A model generated the notes under the pieces. It was given only the letters and a program-made list of their open reading frames with translations, had not been told where the DNA came from and searched no databases. A program made the translations under genes and the position numbers. 64,000 nt of DNA, from positions 1,260,182 through 1,324,181 of the forward strand of contig VYZB01000239.1 in the NCBI GenBank assembly GCA_013397455.1. The letters are read 5' to 3'. The stretch comes from Crotophaga sulcirostris. Its lineage: Eukaryota; Chordata; Aves; Cuculiformes; Crotophagidae. Below are positions 1 to 13,600 of this stretch, piece by piece; the first letter of the stretch is position 1; each line of letters begins with the position of its first letter.

Positions 1-361
1 GAGAAGAGGAGGCTCAGGGGAGACCTTATTGCTCTCTACAACTACCTAAAAGGAGGTTGTAGTCAAGCAGGGGTTGGTCTCTTCTCACAGGTGACCAGTG
101 ACAGAACTAGAGGGCATAGACTTAAGCTTCGTCAGGGAAAGTTTAGACTTGATGTTAGGAAGAAGTTCTACACTGAAAGGGTAATTGGCCATTGGAATGC
201 GCTGCCCAGGAAGGTGGTGGAGTCGCCGACCCTGGATGTGTTTAAGGGAAGACTGGATGAGGCACTGAGTGCCATGGTCTAGATGATGGGTTGGTGTTAG
301 TGTTGGGTTATAGGTTGGACTTGATGATCTCAGAGGTCCTTTCCAACCTTGTGATACTGTG
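1..361 (+). mobile_element. CR1 LINE, 3' end
   Basis: The left end is cut by the window edge. Contains the ORF2 C-terminal remnant (about 91-282; [24 protein letters not shown]) and the 3' UTR. It belongs to a CR1 type ending TTGGACTTGATGATCTCAGAGGTC, unlike most VAC14 copies. It lies in TERB1 intron 9. Confidence 0.85.
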
Positions 362-1635
362 ACCTGCTGCTCAGGTTGCAGCAGAATCACTCTGGATCAC
401 ATAGGATAATTTGACCACAGCACAAAGTTCTTGTAAGAAAACTGAAGGACTGAGACAAATTATATGATGGAGATCCAAACTCATTTAATTGTCACCCAAA
501 ATATTTGAATTAGGGCTTCTCCTTTTTTTTTCTGGGATATACTCTTAAAGTATATTTGCTACATGTACCTAAACCTTGAAATGCAGAAATATCAAAAGCT
601 TAACATTCATAATTAGCAATAAAACTAGTAGTTTAATCTTGGTCTGGCTAATCTGTTCCTCCTCGTTAACTATGTAAGTAGCTAAATTTTTTTATTGTGA
701 TCTCATTTGTTGAATGTAGTCATAAAACAGACATTTATTAAAAGTAGCTCTTTGTTGTCTAAACTTGATAAAACAAAGGAATCAACAAAAGATGAAATAT
801 GATAATTTTGTCAGTGCTGACATTTTAAGATAAACTTTTATTCTGTTGGTTTAATCACATTTCTATTTAAAAGACATTTTCCATTAAGCTTTGTTTCAAT
901 TAATTCTTCATTAAAAAGTTATCTTTTAAAATATCAGGTTTATGACCTACAGAGCTAATTATTGAACTCGTTATTGGTATTTAGAGGATGATAATCAATT
1001 AGGATTTTTTAACATAATCCCTTTTTCTTGGTTTATGAACATACTTGAGAAAAAACAGTAGTCTAAACAAGGATCAGTACGTTACTTCCCATTCTGTTGG
1101 CTTGTACTACCATAAAATAACAACGTTAGTGTTATATTTTCACCAAATATGCTTGGGAAAGACTTGAGGATGCCTGGCAAAAACATTTCAGGATTACCTA
1201 CTGCTTATGATACTTCAAAACCAATACTGTTATACAGCTTTTTTAAAAAAAACAATAGCTATGCAAACAGTGGACAGGAGATGTATATATCAAGAGCCAT
1301 TAAAATAGAGCTCAAAAAGACTTATTTTGTATGTACATATTGTAGTAGTTTTCAGGTCTGGATGAATTTTACCCTGTGATACCTAAGTCCAGCTCTGAAT
1401 TGTTGCTTAATAGTCTTTGCATTGTAAGCTCTTAAAGATACTAACTGATAACAGCTTTTAAAATTTAAAAATGGAACATTAGAGAAACATATTTTTCCTG
1501 TATATTAATAGTGCTTTAATAGAATTTTAATAGAACTTTCCCTTGTGTTCCAGTCCTGATGAAATGTCAACATTGAAATGATGTATGAGAACTTAGTAGA
1601 AAGTAACAGGAAAAAAAGTAAACAAAAAAACTTAC
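362..1635. other. TERB1 intron 9, AT-rich, nothing recognised
   Basis: AT-rich unique DNA between the CR1 at the left edge and TERB1 exon 9. No further TERB1 exon was found here, so exon 10 must lie outside the window. Confidence 0.7.
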
Positions 1636-4600
1636 CACAAATTTCAGTACAGTGTCCAATTGTTAGAATAATACTAATTTTTTCTCCTTTATCCAGAGTG
1701 TCATTGGACAGTAGCTTCAGTAGCTCTGACACAGTGTGATACTTTGTCAAGACAGCACCCAAGGCAGCTATTATGTTAAAAATAATTTGAAGGAAAATAA
1801 ACTAGATAGATAGTACACAGGCATAATCCAAGTATAAAAAGCTGTTTTTCAAGGGAACTCTACAGTCCTCTAAAAGCCTTGGGCCTAGACAATCCTTTTC
1901 TTCTCCGTCTTTCATTTTAACACTTCAAATTACCTCATCCCTCCTGCTGCAGTAATTCTGCCCCTGCTGCTCGCCATATATCCCACGCTGCCCTTTCTCC
2001 CCGATTGTGCTGTACAGAGATGTGCTAGAAGACCTTTTAAACAAGAGCTTTGCAATATGCACGTTCTGTAGAGCTCTGCTGAGTTTGTCCACATCCTTTA
2101 TCAGCTCCACAAAAGAGTAAGAAAGAGTAAGAACGAGGTTTGACATATAAACTCTCTGCCACAAAGACAGTGTTTCTGGTATGGGGCAACCTCTTCTTGA
2201 AATGGGGAACACTGCTGCTAGTACATACATGCTGAAACCTAACCCTGTCACATGCCAACTCCTTTGAAACTAGGCTCAAAACTTGTGCAGGTATAGGCTT
2301 TTAACGTTTTTTTAAACTTCCAATAGTGAGCACTTAGGGCAGAAGTGTCAAATATAATAATGATGGCCAACAGCATAAGTTCTTCAGGCTCACAGGTTTT
2401 TCAAAACCTTCTGATGAAACACCCAAAGACTTCATTAGGATAGCACCATCCAGACAGTAAATGAGAGTAAAGATGCATTATGTAGATGTTTGTTCAGCTC
2501 CACACCCACATTACTAAAGCCTCCTAAAGCTTACAAAGCTTATTAGCTTAGGCACAGGCCTACAGAATCACAGCTCTTAACTCCATTATCTAGGCTGACT
2601 GCTTCACTCAGTTCTCAGCTTTACTTACACAAAACTAGTGCCAGTATCTTAATTTTAATTTTCAGTATAATTTAAATTTCACTATGTTTTTTTTTAGCAA
2701 CAGTGGAAAAGTAACATGCCTCAGATGAATGGAATGATTCCCCGTATACACATTACAATTTGTAAAAATCTGCAATATAAACTAGATTGTATATAACTTA
2801 ATTGCCTTTTAGCATCCATTCATATCACTTTTCCACCAAAACCAGACTTTAAAAATTGCATTTTAAAATCCCATATATTAAAAACAGTCTTTTCACTCAC
2901 AGTCATTGGCAATGCAGGCATCCAGAGTCTTTGTTACCACTACTGCAAGTTTTGTGTTTGAGTGACTCATACAGGAATCATGCATTAGCTTGATGAGAAC
3001 TTTAGCCAATGTATCCAAGCCTCCAACAGAAACAAAATATTTCTGCACATATGCTTAGTGAAAAAAAGAAAAAAAAAGTGTCTTAAATAATACAAGCTGC
3101 AAATCATCTTGGCATTTCATCAGTTAGGCTCATCACAATTTTTCTGTGCATGTATTAATCATTACATTTCCACCCATACAATGGAACTGAAGTTGGATAG
3201 ATATTAACCTCAAGAAACATAGTCACAGTCTTATAAAATAGTTGCAGGACAAACATGGCCTAATACACACATACAAATAGCAAACATTATGCTGGAGTTC
3301 TACCTAAGTAATTGTTTTCAGAGATGTAATTATGACTTACATTTGTAAAATGCATCAAAACAGCTTCTATTACTAAATGTGGCCAGTTTGCGGCTCTTAT
3401 TGTCCTTAAGCATGAGGCAGGCACTGTAACTAAAGATGGCTTTCAGAGTAAAAGTTAGAGGAACAGCAAATGAATTTGTAGGGACTGACAAAAACAAATC
3501 AAACATTTAACTATGAAATTAAACTTAGTTCTACAAAAGAAAAATTCTTTAAAGCTTGAGAGGACTTACAGTTGTTTGCAACAGTGAGACCAACAAATGA
3601 GCAAATAGGACGAACTATCTCAGGCTCTGTGCAACTTTCAAGCCACTCTTTGGCATATGGAAAAACTGAACAGCAAATGTTTTGATTATCTTCTGGAAAA
3701 GTAAAAACAAATAACCCTAGATAAAAATGTAATATGAAATTTCAGTTGCACAGTAGAAATGAAAACAAACTGGTGTCACTTAATGTTTTTCACAATTTCA
3801 ACAGCCACACTTACCATTCTGAGGGTTGTTAACGCAGGCACAGAGTGTACTACAGACTGATGACCACAGCTGGTAGCACTGGTTAGTATTTTCATCTGAC
3901 AGATTCATCTCAGATGTGGAAAGAGTTGTTCTGTTAACAACAATGCAAACAAGTCCCAGATAGTCAGGCAAACATAAGGTCTAAGTAGTCTACCATCTTT
4001 CTTTTTGAATTGCAACGGTTTGTTTACCTGAATAACTGCAGCAAAAGGCCAATGCAACCTGTATCTCTGACATAAGTTTGCCCACTCCCTAAAAAAGAAC
4101 ACATACAAGACACAGACACATGCAACTTGAGACAAAACCTTAATGTCAAGTTTAATTTACAGATATACACTGTGCTTCCATTTCCTAAGCATATATCCCC
4201 CCCAAAAACAAACACAGAATCACATCAACACATTGGTAAAAAACGTTCAATTTCTGTCTATGTCTGTTTTTTTCTATACACTGCCAGAAACTACTCGTTT
4301 GCTTGGGTTTTTTTAAACTATAATTTCATTTTTAGGTCTAAACCACTTTCTACTATTTAAGGAAATCCCAGCAGGCTATGATCTACTTACACACTTCCAT
4401 TTCAGTTAAATGCCACTATTCATCTTTATAAATTAACTTTACGAAAACGTTATTTATTTAGTGTTCCAAATTACTGTACTGCAGATTGGCAAATAGCAAA
4501 AATTGGTGTTATAAAACAAACCCCAACTTACTGTTATTTGAAACCAGTACTAAGATGACATAAACAGACATTCTTTTCAAGTTCACAGCAGAATCCTTAT

Positions 4601-6410
4601 TAACTAAAACTACAATGAGGTCTTCAAACAATGCAGAAGTACACAAAGTTTGTTGACAATAAACTGAAAAGAGAATATAAAGACAGTTAAGTCCTAAAGC
4701 AAGCTGTTCATAACCATAAATAGCTTTTGTAATGTAGTAACTAGAATCTCTATTGCATCCAGCATGTGGTGAGTGGAGACAAAACAGGACTATGAAATGA
4801 CTTCAGAGGGCTTCTCCCTGAAGTCAGTTCTAAACCAACTAGGACCATGGCCGACTTTGGAACAATCTACGGGCCATTTAGCACTCGCTGCTGAGGAAGG
4901 GAACCAGTGCCATTGTCTGGTATCATAAAGGCATGCTGTCTACACAAATTGACAAGGCATTTCTATAAATTGGGGGATCTACAGTGAAAGAGCAGCACCT
5001 TTACTGCCCCTCGCTTTTGCTGATAATCTTGTGATCTGATTTTTTGAGACAAAAAAAAAAGGAATGGAGGCAAAGCACAAGCAATAACAGGGGATCATAA
5101 CTTGCTCAGAAACATAAATAATATTACTTATTACCATTACTCTCTATTATAACTCCTAATGTAAATAAAGCCACTTCCTTTACTATGCAATGAACACTTG
5201 ACTTTGCAAGATCATTTATAAACGTCAAACCACCAGTTTCTCGAAAATATTCACTTGCTTCACCTGTGAAAGAAAAAAATAAAAAAATTAAGCTTTTGTT
5301 TTCATTTGTCTGTAAAATGAAAACCTTCCAAGATTTTAACTTCTCAAGCCTTATAACCTTTAGAAAGTTTTTTTACAATTACAATCAGCTGCTTAACGTA
5401 TATTGTGAACACAAAATTGTGTTGTTTCTAAGGAAGAAGGCTTCTTACTGTTATGTTGACAAATTGAACAAATAGTGATTAAAGCCTCTTTCTGAGATAC
5501 AGGACAGTCCATCTGATATTTAAGGCATTCCAGCAGTAAGTTCAGATCTGTTTTCATATCTAAAAGCAAATATAAAAAACTTCCTGTAAATTGTTATATT
5601 TTCTTTATGTTAATCTATTTAATTTTACAATAGAACTGCCCAAAAATGTACTATGTACATGCATTTTAAAGAAAAAAACCCAGTGTGCAAGAACGGAGCT
5701 GCACTACTTCTATCCATCTATAAATAACAAACATACTTAATGTAAAAATATTCTTTTCTATAGTTTGCTATTTGAGCATTTCCTTAGCTAAACTAACTAA
5801 CAGGCCCCTTTTTATATTTCTGGCCTTTAACTACTAGCAACTGTTAGTAAATGTGACATGAATTACTAACTATTAATTTGGAAATGCAATGTTCTTTAAG
5901 TGAATTTAAATGAGTAATACAGAACCATGAAACCATTCAGAATAAGTTAACATAAAGTATTTTCTGAGCACCTACACACAACCCTAGGTAGGTAAACCAC
6001 TTTAAAGATCAGTTTCTTACTCTCTTGGGTGTAATCAAAAAACTTATTTGATAATTACTTGCAACAGTAACAGCAGATTTGGTATATTTTAAACACTTTT
6101 AAGGCTTGAGGTTCCTTAAAGAAATAAAAATACTATAAAAATGTGGGTAATTATTAAAAAAAATAAATAGTGATTTTGTTGTGGTATTGTTTACGATTTG
6201 AAAGTTTGTAATTAGTTTTGCCCTTTTGCTATCCAGTAAAGAATTCAAGAATTTGGCAACAAAGAAAAAGATCATTTCCCCAACAGTTCCCAATCCCATG
6301 GCAGACTAACAGAGTCTATTAAAACTTTGTAAAACTGATGCAGATAATAAATGGCAAGTTATATCTGGTATCTTACCACACTGTTTATTCTGAACCTTTT
6401 GGTTTTCCAT
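1636..6410 (-). CDS. TERB1: TERB1, telomere repeats-binding bouquet formation protein 1 (N-terminal half, partial)
   Basis: Meiosis-specific adaptor that, with TERB2 and MAJIN, ties telomeres to the inner nuclear membrane for homologue pairing (family knowledge). Nine coding exons read in phase on the minus strand: 6410-6377, 5559-5449, 5263-5135, 4663-4532, 4088-4028, 3930-3815, 3692-3570, 3053-2901 and 1767-1636, giving 330 codons. All have AG acceptors and GT donors. The start is the ATG at 6410-6408: A at -3, G at +4, and only 25 nt after a splice acceptor, so the 5' leader is split. The protein is an armadillo-type helical repeat. Recognisable blocks include DLNLLLECLKYQMD (exon 2), YFRETGGL (exon 3), YVQKYFVSVGGLD (exon 8) and LTIGHCTE (exon 9). 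The remaining repeats, the TRF1-binding region and the C-terminal Myb domain lie beyond the left edge; the human protein is about 727 aa. Orthology rests on remembered similarity. The exact start codon is the least certain part. Confidence 0.9.
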
Positions 6411-6435
6411 TTTTGGTTGTATGCCTCTTCTTGTT
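6411..6435 (-). other. TERB1: TERB1 5' leader segment in the start-codon exon
   Basis: These 25 nt lie between the start codon and a polypyrimidine-AG acceptor just above 6435 on the minus strand. The first transcribed exon must therefore lie further right. The best candidate is the CpG-rich block near 9.0-9.3 kb, which contains a GCAG|GTACCT donor. Confidence 0.55.
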
Positions 6436-8220
6436 CTACAATAGCAAGGAAAAAGTGTTTTCTCTTTAGATTACCAGTGTTTATAATATCATATGCGGTA
6501 TAAATTAAATAATTTTTCCTAAAATACACTCTTTCTAATTTTCTGGTTTTACACTTTCATCTGGCACACACAGAGTTTAATATGCTCTTGCATAGCAAAG
6601 ATTTTATCTGGAAAACCAGAATTTTATAGTAACACTGCATTTAGTAACAGTGATGTTATGCTTTGAAAGTTAACCATTTGCAGAAATCAGGTGACTCCAC
6701 ATCATTATTGTGGGATGCCAAAACCGCCCATCATTTAAAATATAGCTAGCTCTGTGTCATTTATCACAACAAATCTGATCCATTTTTTTTACAATAGGTT
6801 GCCAGCCTTATCATCAGCCAACAACTGACAGTAAGAACACCAAGTAACTTTATGTAGAGGATCAAGTGTTTCTGATATCCACTATAAAACAGCCTCACCC
6901 TGCTGCTCAGTGAGCCACTAACGAATAACTATGCTGTTTTATCAGTATGATCAAAACCAAAGACAATGAACATGAACAGAGACATTATCTCTTAAACTAA
7001 GAATTTATTTTAGTTCACCCATGAATCAATCACATTGCATGAACCACGTAAACTGGAGAAAGCCCACAGCACCGAATCTACATAAAATTAATGTGGCAGC
7101 ATCTGAGAGTGAGCTGAGCTGTAGTCAGAGTGAAATTCAGTTTGGAAGCAGAAAGATGGTCCCTTAACCACGCCTCAAGTCCCAAACAGAAAGAAAGGTT
7201 GATGCATGCATCATAGTAACCTATTTCAGTCTCTCAAAAATTATTTAGCTCCAGGTAAAAACTTTAAATCAGTGGTAAATCCAGCTTAATAATGAATTAG
7301 TTATCCTTCTCAAAGTGGAGCAAAGGCTCTAAGAAATTTCTGTGTCATCTTTAAATAGAGAAAGCCAGTCCTGCTTTCCATTTAGTTACTGATTGTCCCC
7401 ATTCCTTTGCTGCTTCCATTAGCTCAAAAGCTCCATAGACATCCTCACAGTAGCATCAGTAAAGCACATGTTTTGAGAGGGAAAGTTTGAACAGGGTTCT
7501 TCCTCCTTTACTCTTTGACAAGTGATAATGTACATGTGTTTCATCTTGCAAATCTAATCCTGCCACAACAGCAGAAAGTTTGCAAGCCTTTCTCATCTCT
7601 TTTTGCCCCTGTTGTACCACCCTGGTAGCCTAAGAAAATGAAAAGTACCTACATATTCCTTAATAAAAGAAAGGCCATAAAAATGAGCTCACTTTGGAGC
7701 TAATTTCACTTCAGTAAAGTTTAGTTAAGTACACATTTATACAATTACAGAGCCTTTAATATAAAAAGCACAAGGTTTTTTAAACTATAGAGTGTCTTGA
7801 CCTTAACTGGTTCTTTTTCTTACACAACATACAGAAGAAAATACTTATAAGCCACCGACAATACAATGTAAACATTTCAACTCGGTTGTTGCATCGCAGG
7901 GCAAAGATGAAAAGAGAAAAAAACCAGGATTTGCTTCAACAGATTTCTGGCAAATGTCGTATTGAAAGAAAATAGATTACCATCAGATATGGACAGTAAC
8001 CCAGTGACTTCCCTTCAAACCTCAAAAAAACACACCTAAAAAAGAGCTCACGTGGAGGCTGACGCACAAGTCCCAGGTCAGTCAGGGCTGGGCTGCCACA
8101 CTCACCCCATGCAGACACACCAGGGCAGCAACTGCCAGTCTAGGGGTGTGGGAACACCTTTTAAATCCCAGTGGTCAAATGCTGCGCAGAGGAAGAGCTC
8201 TGGGTTGTTGGTATCCTAAC
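6436..8220. other. AT-rich intron or intergenic stretch, no gene recognised
   Basis: Unique AT-rich DNA upstream of the TERB1 start-codon exon, probably TERB1 intron 1 if transcription starts near 9.3 kb. No conserved reading frame or repeat was seen. Confidence 0.6.
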
Positions 8221-8699
8221 ATAGAATTCTGGAATGGTTTGGGTGGGAAAGGACCTCAAAGCCCATCCAGTTCCAACCCCCCTGCCATGGGCAGGGACAC
8301 CTCCCACTGGATCAGGGGGCTCAAAGCCCCATCCAACCTGGCCTTCCAACACCTCCAGGGATGGGGCAGCCACCACTTCTCTGGGCAACCTCAGCCAGGG
8401 CCTCCCCACCCTCATAGGAAAACTTTTCTTCCAAAGATCTCATCTCAGTCTCCCCTCTTTCAGCTTAAAACCATTCCCCCTTGTCCTGTCCCTGCACTCC
8501 CTGACCAAGAGCCCCTCCCTGGCTTTCCTGGAGCCCCTTTCAGTACTGGATGGCTGAAATGAGGCCGCGCTGAGCCTTCTCTTCTCCATTTTGAACAACC
8601 CCAACTCTCTCAGCCTGTCCTCGTATGGGAGGTGCTCCAGCCCTCAGATCATCTGCGTGGCCTCCTCTGGTCCCGCTAGAACAGATCCCTGTCCCATCG
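8221..8699 (-). mobile_element. CR1 LINE, 3' end
   Basis: Minus-oriented copy with the inverted tail at the left edge. About 310 bp (8231-8540) is almost identical to 9784-10094, including shared rare variants, so the two copies are closely related. Confidence 0.9.
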
Positions 8700-8999
8700 A
8701 AATCAAAACCCACCACAGATGAGGCCACATCTGCTGAATTTGAGGAACCTTCTTCTGTGTAACAGAACTTTGAACCCTTACAGTGCTGCGTTAGCCTTCA
8801 TCCTATCCCTCAGCCCTCTCAAATGAGCCATGTATCGTTTATAGCTCATTATTAGAGCTTGACTTTGAAGTAGAAGAGTTCAGAAGCTCTCCAGGTCTCC
8901 CAGGATAGAAAACGAGCAAACACATCACAGATGTAAAATGAAAAGGCCCAACAGCCTAGAGATGAAACGGCAAAAGCGCTCTCCTGCCGCTCTCGGAGG

Positions 9000-9295
9000 G
9001 TGGAGAGCGGGCAGAGGGTGGGAAACAGCGCTCGGATTAGGTACCTGCCGGGGCTGCGGCGGGAGCGGAGCTGGGCCTGCCGCCCTGAGGGGAGCGGAGC
9101 GAACCGCCCCGCCTTTCCCGCCTCTCCCTCAGCGGGACCCCGCGCGCCCCGCCAGTGCTCTCGGGGGAGCCCCGCCCCCCGCCCGTCCCCTCAGGGGGAC
9201 CCCGAGCCCCGCCCTCCGAACGGCGGTTGGAGGGAATCACCCGCTCCGGAGCAGCTCCGCTTCCATAATCCGCATTTCGCGAACTAGAGGCACCG
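9000..9295 (-). promoter_or_regulatory. CpG-rich block, candidate TERB1 promoter and non-coding first exon
   Basis: This sharply bounded GC- and CpG-rich segment is the only one in the AT-rich TERB1-NAE1 interval. On the minus strand it contains a plausible splice donor (GCAG|GTACCT, exon end near 9045). That would suit a non-coding first exon joined to the acceptor above 6435. It is flanked by CR1 copies at 8221-8699 and 9338-9578. No TATA box is evident. The long open frames here are chance products of low stop density. Confidence 0.4.
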
Positions 9296-9337
9296 CTCGG
9301 CACCTGCCACACACGGAGGGCACACGGAACAACCCGC

Positions 9338-9578
9338 TATCAGATAAAGCTACGCCAGGGGACGCTCAGATTAGACATCGGGAAAAAATTTCTTCACCAA
9401 AAGGATTCTCAGGCACTGGCAGAGGCTGCCAGGGAGGTGGTGGAGTCCCCAACCCCTGGAGGTGTTAAAAAGATGGGTAGATGAGGTGCTCAGGGATCTG
9501 GTTTAGTAGTGGACAAGTACAGTTGGACTCGATAATCTCAAAGGTCTTTTCCAACCAGGCAATTCTATGATTCCATGA
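9338..9578 (+). mobile_element. CR1 LINE, 3' end
   Basis: Starts in the ORF2 C-terminal remnant (CAGATTAGACATCGGGAAAA region) and ends with the ATTCTATGATTCCATGA tail. It abuts the TERB1 CpG block. Confidence 0.9.
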
Positions 9579-9772
9579 ATAGAGCTGGAGAACCAACCTT
9601 TCAGGCATGCAATCCCTTTCCCTCATTTCCCCAAAGTCGGTGGCACATAAAAGGTAAATGGTAAAAGTAACACAGCTTTCCCGAGCTCTTCCTACAAATC
9701 TTCAGATCAGAGCTATGTGAGCCTTCTGAACCCTCTGCACGCGCTCCTCCTTCAGCACAGAGCGGCTTTTAT

Positions 9773-10366
9773 CATAGAATTGTGGAATGGTTTGAGTTGC
9801 AAAGGACCTCAAAGCCCATCCAGTTCCAACGCCCCTGCCATGGGCAGGGACAACTCCCACTGGATCAGGGGGCTCAAAGCCCCATCCAACCTGGCCTTCC
9901 AACACCTCCAGGGATGGGGCAGCCACCACTTCTCTGGGCAACCTCAGCCAGGGCCTCCCCACCCTCACAGGAAAACTTTTCTTCCAAAGATCTCATCTCA
10001 GTCTCCCCTCTTTCAGCTTAAGACCATTCCCCCTTGTCCTGTCCCTGCACTCCCTGACCAAGAGCCCCTCCCTGGCTTTCCTGGAGCCCCTTCAGGTACT
10101 GGAAAGCTGCTATGAGGTTTCCTGGGTGCCTTGTCTTCTCCAGGTTGAACAAGCCCAACACTCTCAGCCTGTCCTCTTACCTGAGGTGCTCCAGCCCTCG
10201 GATCATCTTCATGGCCTCCTCTGGACTTGCTCCAACAGTTCCATGTCCTTCCTGTGCTGAGGACTCCAGAATTGAACACAGGGCTCCAGGCGACATCTCA
10301 CGAAAGCAGAGGGGCAGAATCCCCTCCCTTACCCCGCTGGTTACACTTCTTCTGATCCAGCCATAT
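9773..10366 (-). mobile_element. CR1 LINE, 3' end
   Basis: A long minus-oriented fragment extending into ORF2 on its right side. It ends about 145 bp from the NAE1 poly(A) signal. Near-identical partner of 8221-8699. Confidence 0.9.
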
Positions 10367-10509
10367 TTATGAATAAGTTCAGCTCTGCTGCAATCCAGGC
10401 AAGCCCATCTGTAAACACAGCTCACCCCACCAGAGAGCAGTAGTTGCTTTCTCCTTCCAAAGGCACATGAGAACATTTTAGATTTAAAAAATTCAGGATT
10501 GGGTATAAT

Positions 10510-10515
10510 TTTATT
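10510..10515 (-). other. NAE1: NAE1 poly(A) signal AATAAA
   Basis: The complement of TTTATT gives AATAAA 154 nt beyond the NAE1 stop codon, so the 3' UTR would be short (about 170-180 nt). No competing canonical hexamer was noticed between it and the stop. Confidence 0.6.
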
Positions 10516-10668
10516 TGTCCTTCAGGAAAAAAACCAGAAGATTAAATTGTTACAAATAAAGGAACTTTAATTGGTAGTTAATACAGAACAGTCCAGCCTG
10601 TGGCAGAACACCACAGTATTGACAGAAGGCAGCAGCAGCACCTGGTGGCAACAATTGTGATGGTTATC

Positions 10669-13600
10669 CTACAGCTGGAAAGTTGCCGAAGTCTGTGACA
10701 TTGCACTGTAAATATAGGTGTTATTAAAAATGACAAACTGCCCTGTGATGACTTTGATAACCTCCTGTGCAGCAGCTCCTGTAAAAAAAAAAAATAAAAA
10801 AAAGAAGATAGTTAGCAAGTCACATATTAAAAACAGTAAAACAAATGTTATTTATCTAGAACTCACTACCCTGGAATTATTTGGGAAGCGCCTGATACAA
10901 CTCCTATGAGGAAAAAAATACCTTTCAGAAATTCCCAGTATAAAAGAGGCTCAGAAAGCTGTCACTTCAGAAATTAGCTTTACATACTTTGCTGTAGACA
11001 CTTTCTCTCCCTGTACATAAACACACAGACAGTAAAAATGTGTGAGTACACCCACCCATGCAAGCTGTGACCTCTCTAAATTAAACTGAGAATTTCAATT
11101 AAAAAGTCACATACAGTGAAACTGTAAAATAAACTGAATGGTCACTTCACTGAGATCCCTTTGTGTTTTCCTGTAGTATGAAATATTCTGTAATTTCTTC
11201 ATAAGTTCCCTTTATAAATTTTTATAAAGCACTCCACATAACCCAAATTTCACTTAAGCAGGAAAAAATCCTACATCCACAGAGTATCTAATACCAATTA
11301 TCTTCAGAACCGCATGAAGCCAATTAAAGGGATTAAGTTAACTGATACATCAATTTTAAGCATTCATTAAAACATATTTAGTTTTGATAACACCTGCAGG
11401 TTGAATTAAGATAAGCAATCAAGGCTATTTATATTTTATAGATATTAAGAGTATTGTACTAATTTAAAGGAAGATGTGCATTGTGTCAATTTTAATATTA
11501 CCACAATTACACCTTTCCTCTTTTTTGCTCAAAGACTCTTTAGAGCACTTTATTTTTAAGCTACTAGAACTGATGTACTGAGATTATTTTTTTAAGTTTA
11601 TTTGGTTTCTTTCACTGACTTTTTTTCACTGACTTGCTGTGTCCACTTTTTCTAGATACCACATAAGGTCACATCTGGAGAATGAAAGGGGAGGATTCTG
11701 TTCTAACATGATCTTGGGACTACAGCCTGTGATTATGGTCTTTGCTCTGACAATACATAGTAATTAAAACAGTGGAGATTCTGACTCAAAAATGAACTAC
11801 AGCTGGTTGGTTTGTTTTTGTGGACCTTAGAAATACTGTGACATTCTTACCTCCCATGAAAGCAGCAACAGCATGTGGCTCAGCAGCTCCATAGCGGCAA
11901 CTGGACAGCAAAGGAACAGTTAGAATTCCAGATCGGTTTTACAGATAAAAGTGCCACTTCATATATTATACTTACAACTCATGAACATAGTCATCTTTCA
12001 CCACTACAGACAACCCGTGTTCTTGTAAGAAACCAGTAAGGGATGATTTTAGTTTTCCAATATCATCTTCTACCTGATAGTTGTAGACACCTAGAAAAAT
12101 AAGTTAACTGCTTGATCACAGGACTGTAACACCACATGCAAAATTAATGGGCTTCACTGGCAGCGTGTTTTATTGTTCAGAAAAGTTTCTAAACTGATTA
12201 ACGAATTATTAATACTAGATTAATAATAATCAAGTATTCTGTTGATGCTACTCATGATAATGACAAATTACTGCATTGCTGAACTGATTCATAACCCATG
12301 CAACCCACCATGCTATCAATTCAGATAATTTCCTTAAGTTCACAGAGACAAAAAAATCACTTGAATTTTCACATTCTTAAAGTTACATTAATATGGAAAC
12401 AAAACCACAACTAATGTTATCTTTGTAACTAAGTTATCTTTATAACTAAGATTATAGTAATTATTGGATCTTTATATTTCTTTTGATGATGTTAAGTAAC
12501 TGATATTAACGTACCTGGGTATCTACCATGCTGTTTATAAAACCTATCTACAGCCCGCAGCATCAAGTACAGCACTATTTCACTGTCTGGATTATCCATG
12601 TGGGAAACTGGAAACAGCAAGAGAACCAGTTAACTGCTACTGATGAAATGGAAAAAGAAAGGATTTGAAATTCTTGAAATCAAATATTTCCCATTTGCTT
12701 AAACTATAAAATCTGCAGGCAGTAGAAATCTTAACGAAAACAACCTTCAACTAAAAATCTCCATGAGTCAACTGCCAGAAACACAAATCTGACTCCAGAG
12801 AGTATGGCAACACCATACTGTAGGTATTTGATAAAAAGTGTTCAGTGAAGATACTCACATTTCAACTCTGACAGCTGCTGTAACATTAAATGCAATATTC
12901 CTTAGTTATAGTTTTGAGACTTGAAATGCATGCTTCGTATATTTAACTCTAATTACTGTAATTATGAAACAGGTCTTCAGTCCCTTAACATACAGTTCAG
13001 TACCCTTTCTAAATATTAACTACTACTACTAAACCCACATTGCATATTACTAACTAATTCAAGGAGCTTTCACTTAAACTAAAAACATTACAAAATGTGC
13101 GCATATATGTTGCGTCCAAAACATTCAGAGGACTTGTACATGCTACATTTAAACAAGCTTTGATAAAAAGTATTTCCAATTATTTTTTTTAATTTACGCA
13201 AATTCAAAAACTAAAATGCAATATTAAGTAACTACTTTGCTAGTTCACATACTGAAAAGGTAAGCTGAGAAGGGCCAAGACAATTATTGTCAAATCTTTG
13301 GTCAAGTGAAAGCACCTTTCCAGCTCTGTCAGAAATAACTGAGGTAGAGAAAAGAGAATTTTGAGGAAAACAATATTTATGTGCTATCAAAAATAAAATC
13401 TGAAATGTGCATTAATCTGTAAAGTCATTTTTTAACTTTCAAAATCAAATTGAATTCAACATTCTAGACTTAAAAAAACATACCTCAGGTTGATTCCAAA
13501 TTATAAAAATACATAGTGAAATTAAACATATAACATACAATTCTTTTTGATCATAAAACAATTTCAAGTTGAAAATGCAATTAAAGTACACATCAAGCAG

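Noticed and set aside
8146..8562. Frames of 60-190 codons sharing [19 protein letters not shown] or [22 protein letters not shown], here and at many other places
   Set aside because: These are the two strands of CR1 3' ends; the latter motif is the degenerate ORF2 C-terminus. They are not host genes.
8938..9468. A 176-codon frame at the CpG block
   Set aside because: It spans CpG-rich DNA and runs into a CR1. Composition alone explains the lack of stops.
12481..12510. TGATGAT followed by CTGA, suggesting a C/D snoRNA
   Set aside because: It is on the strand opposite to NAE1 transcription and lacks a terminal stem or properly spaced D box.
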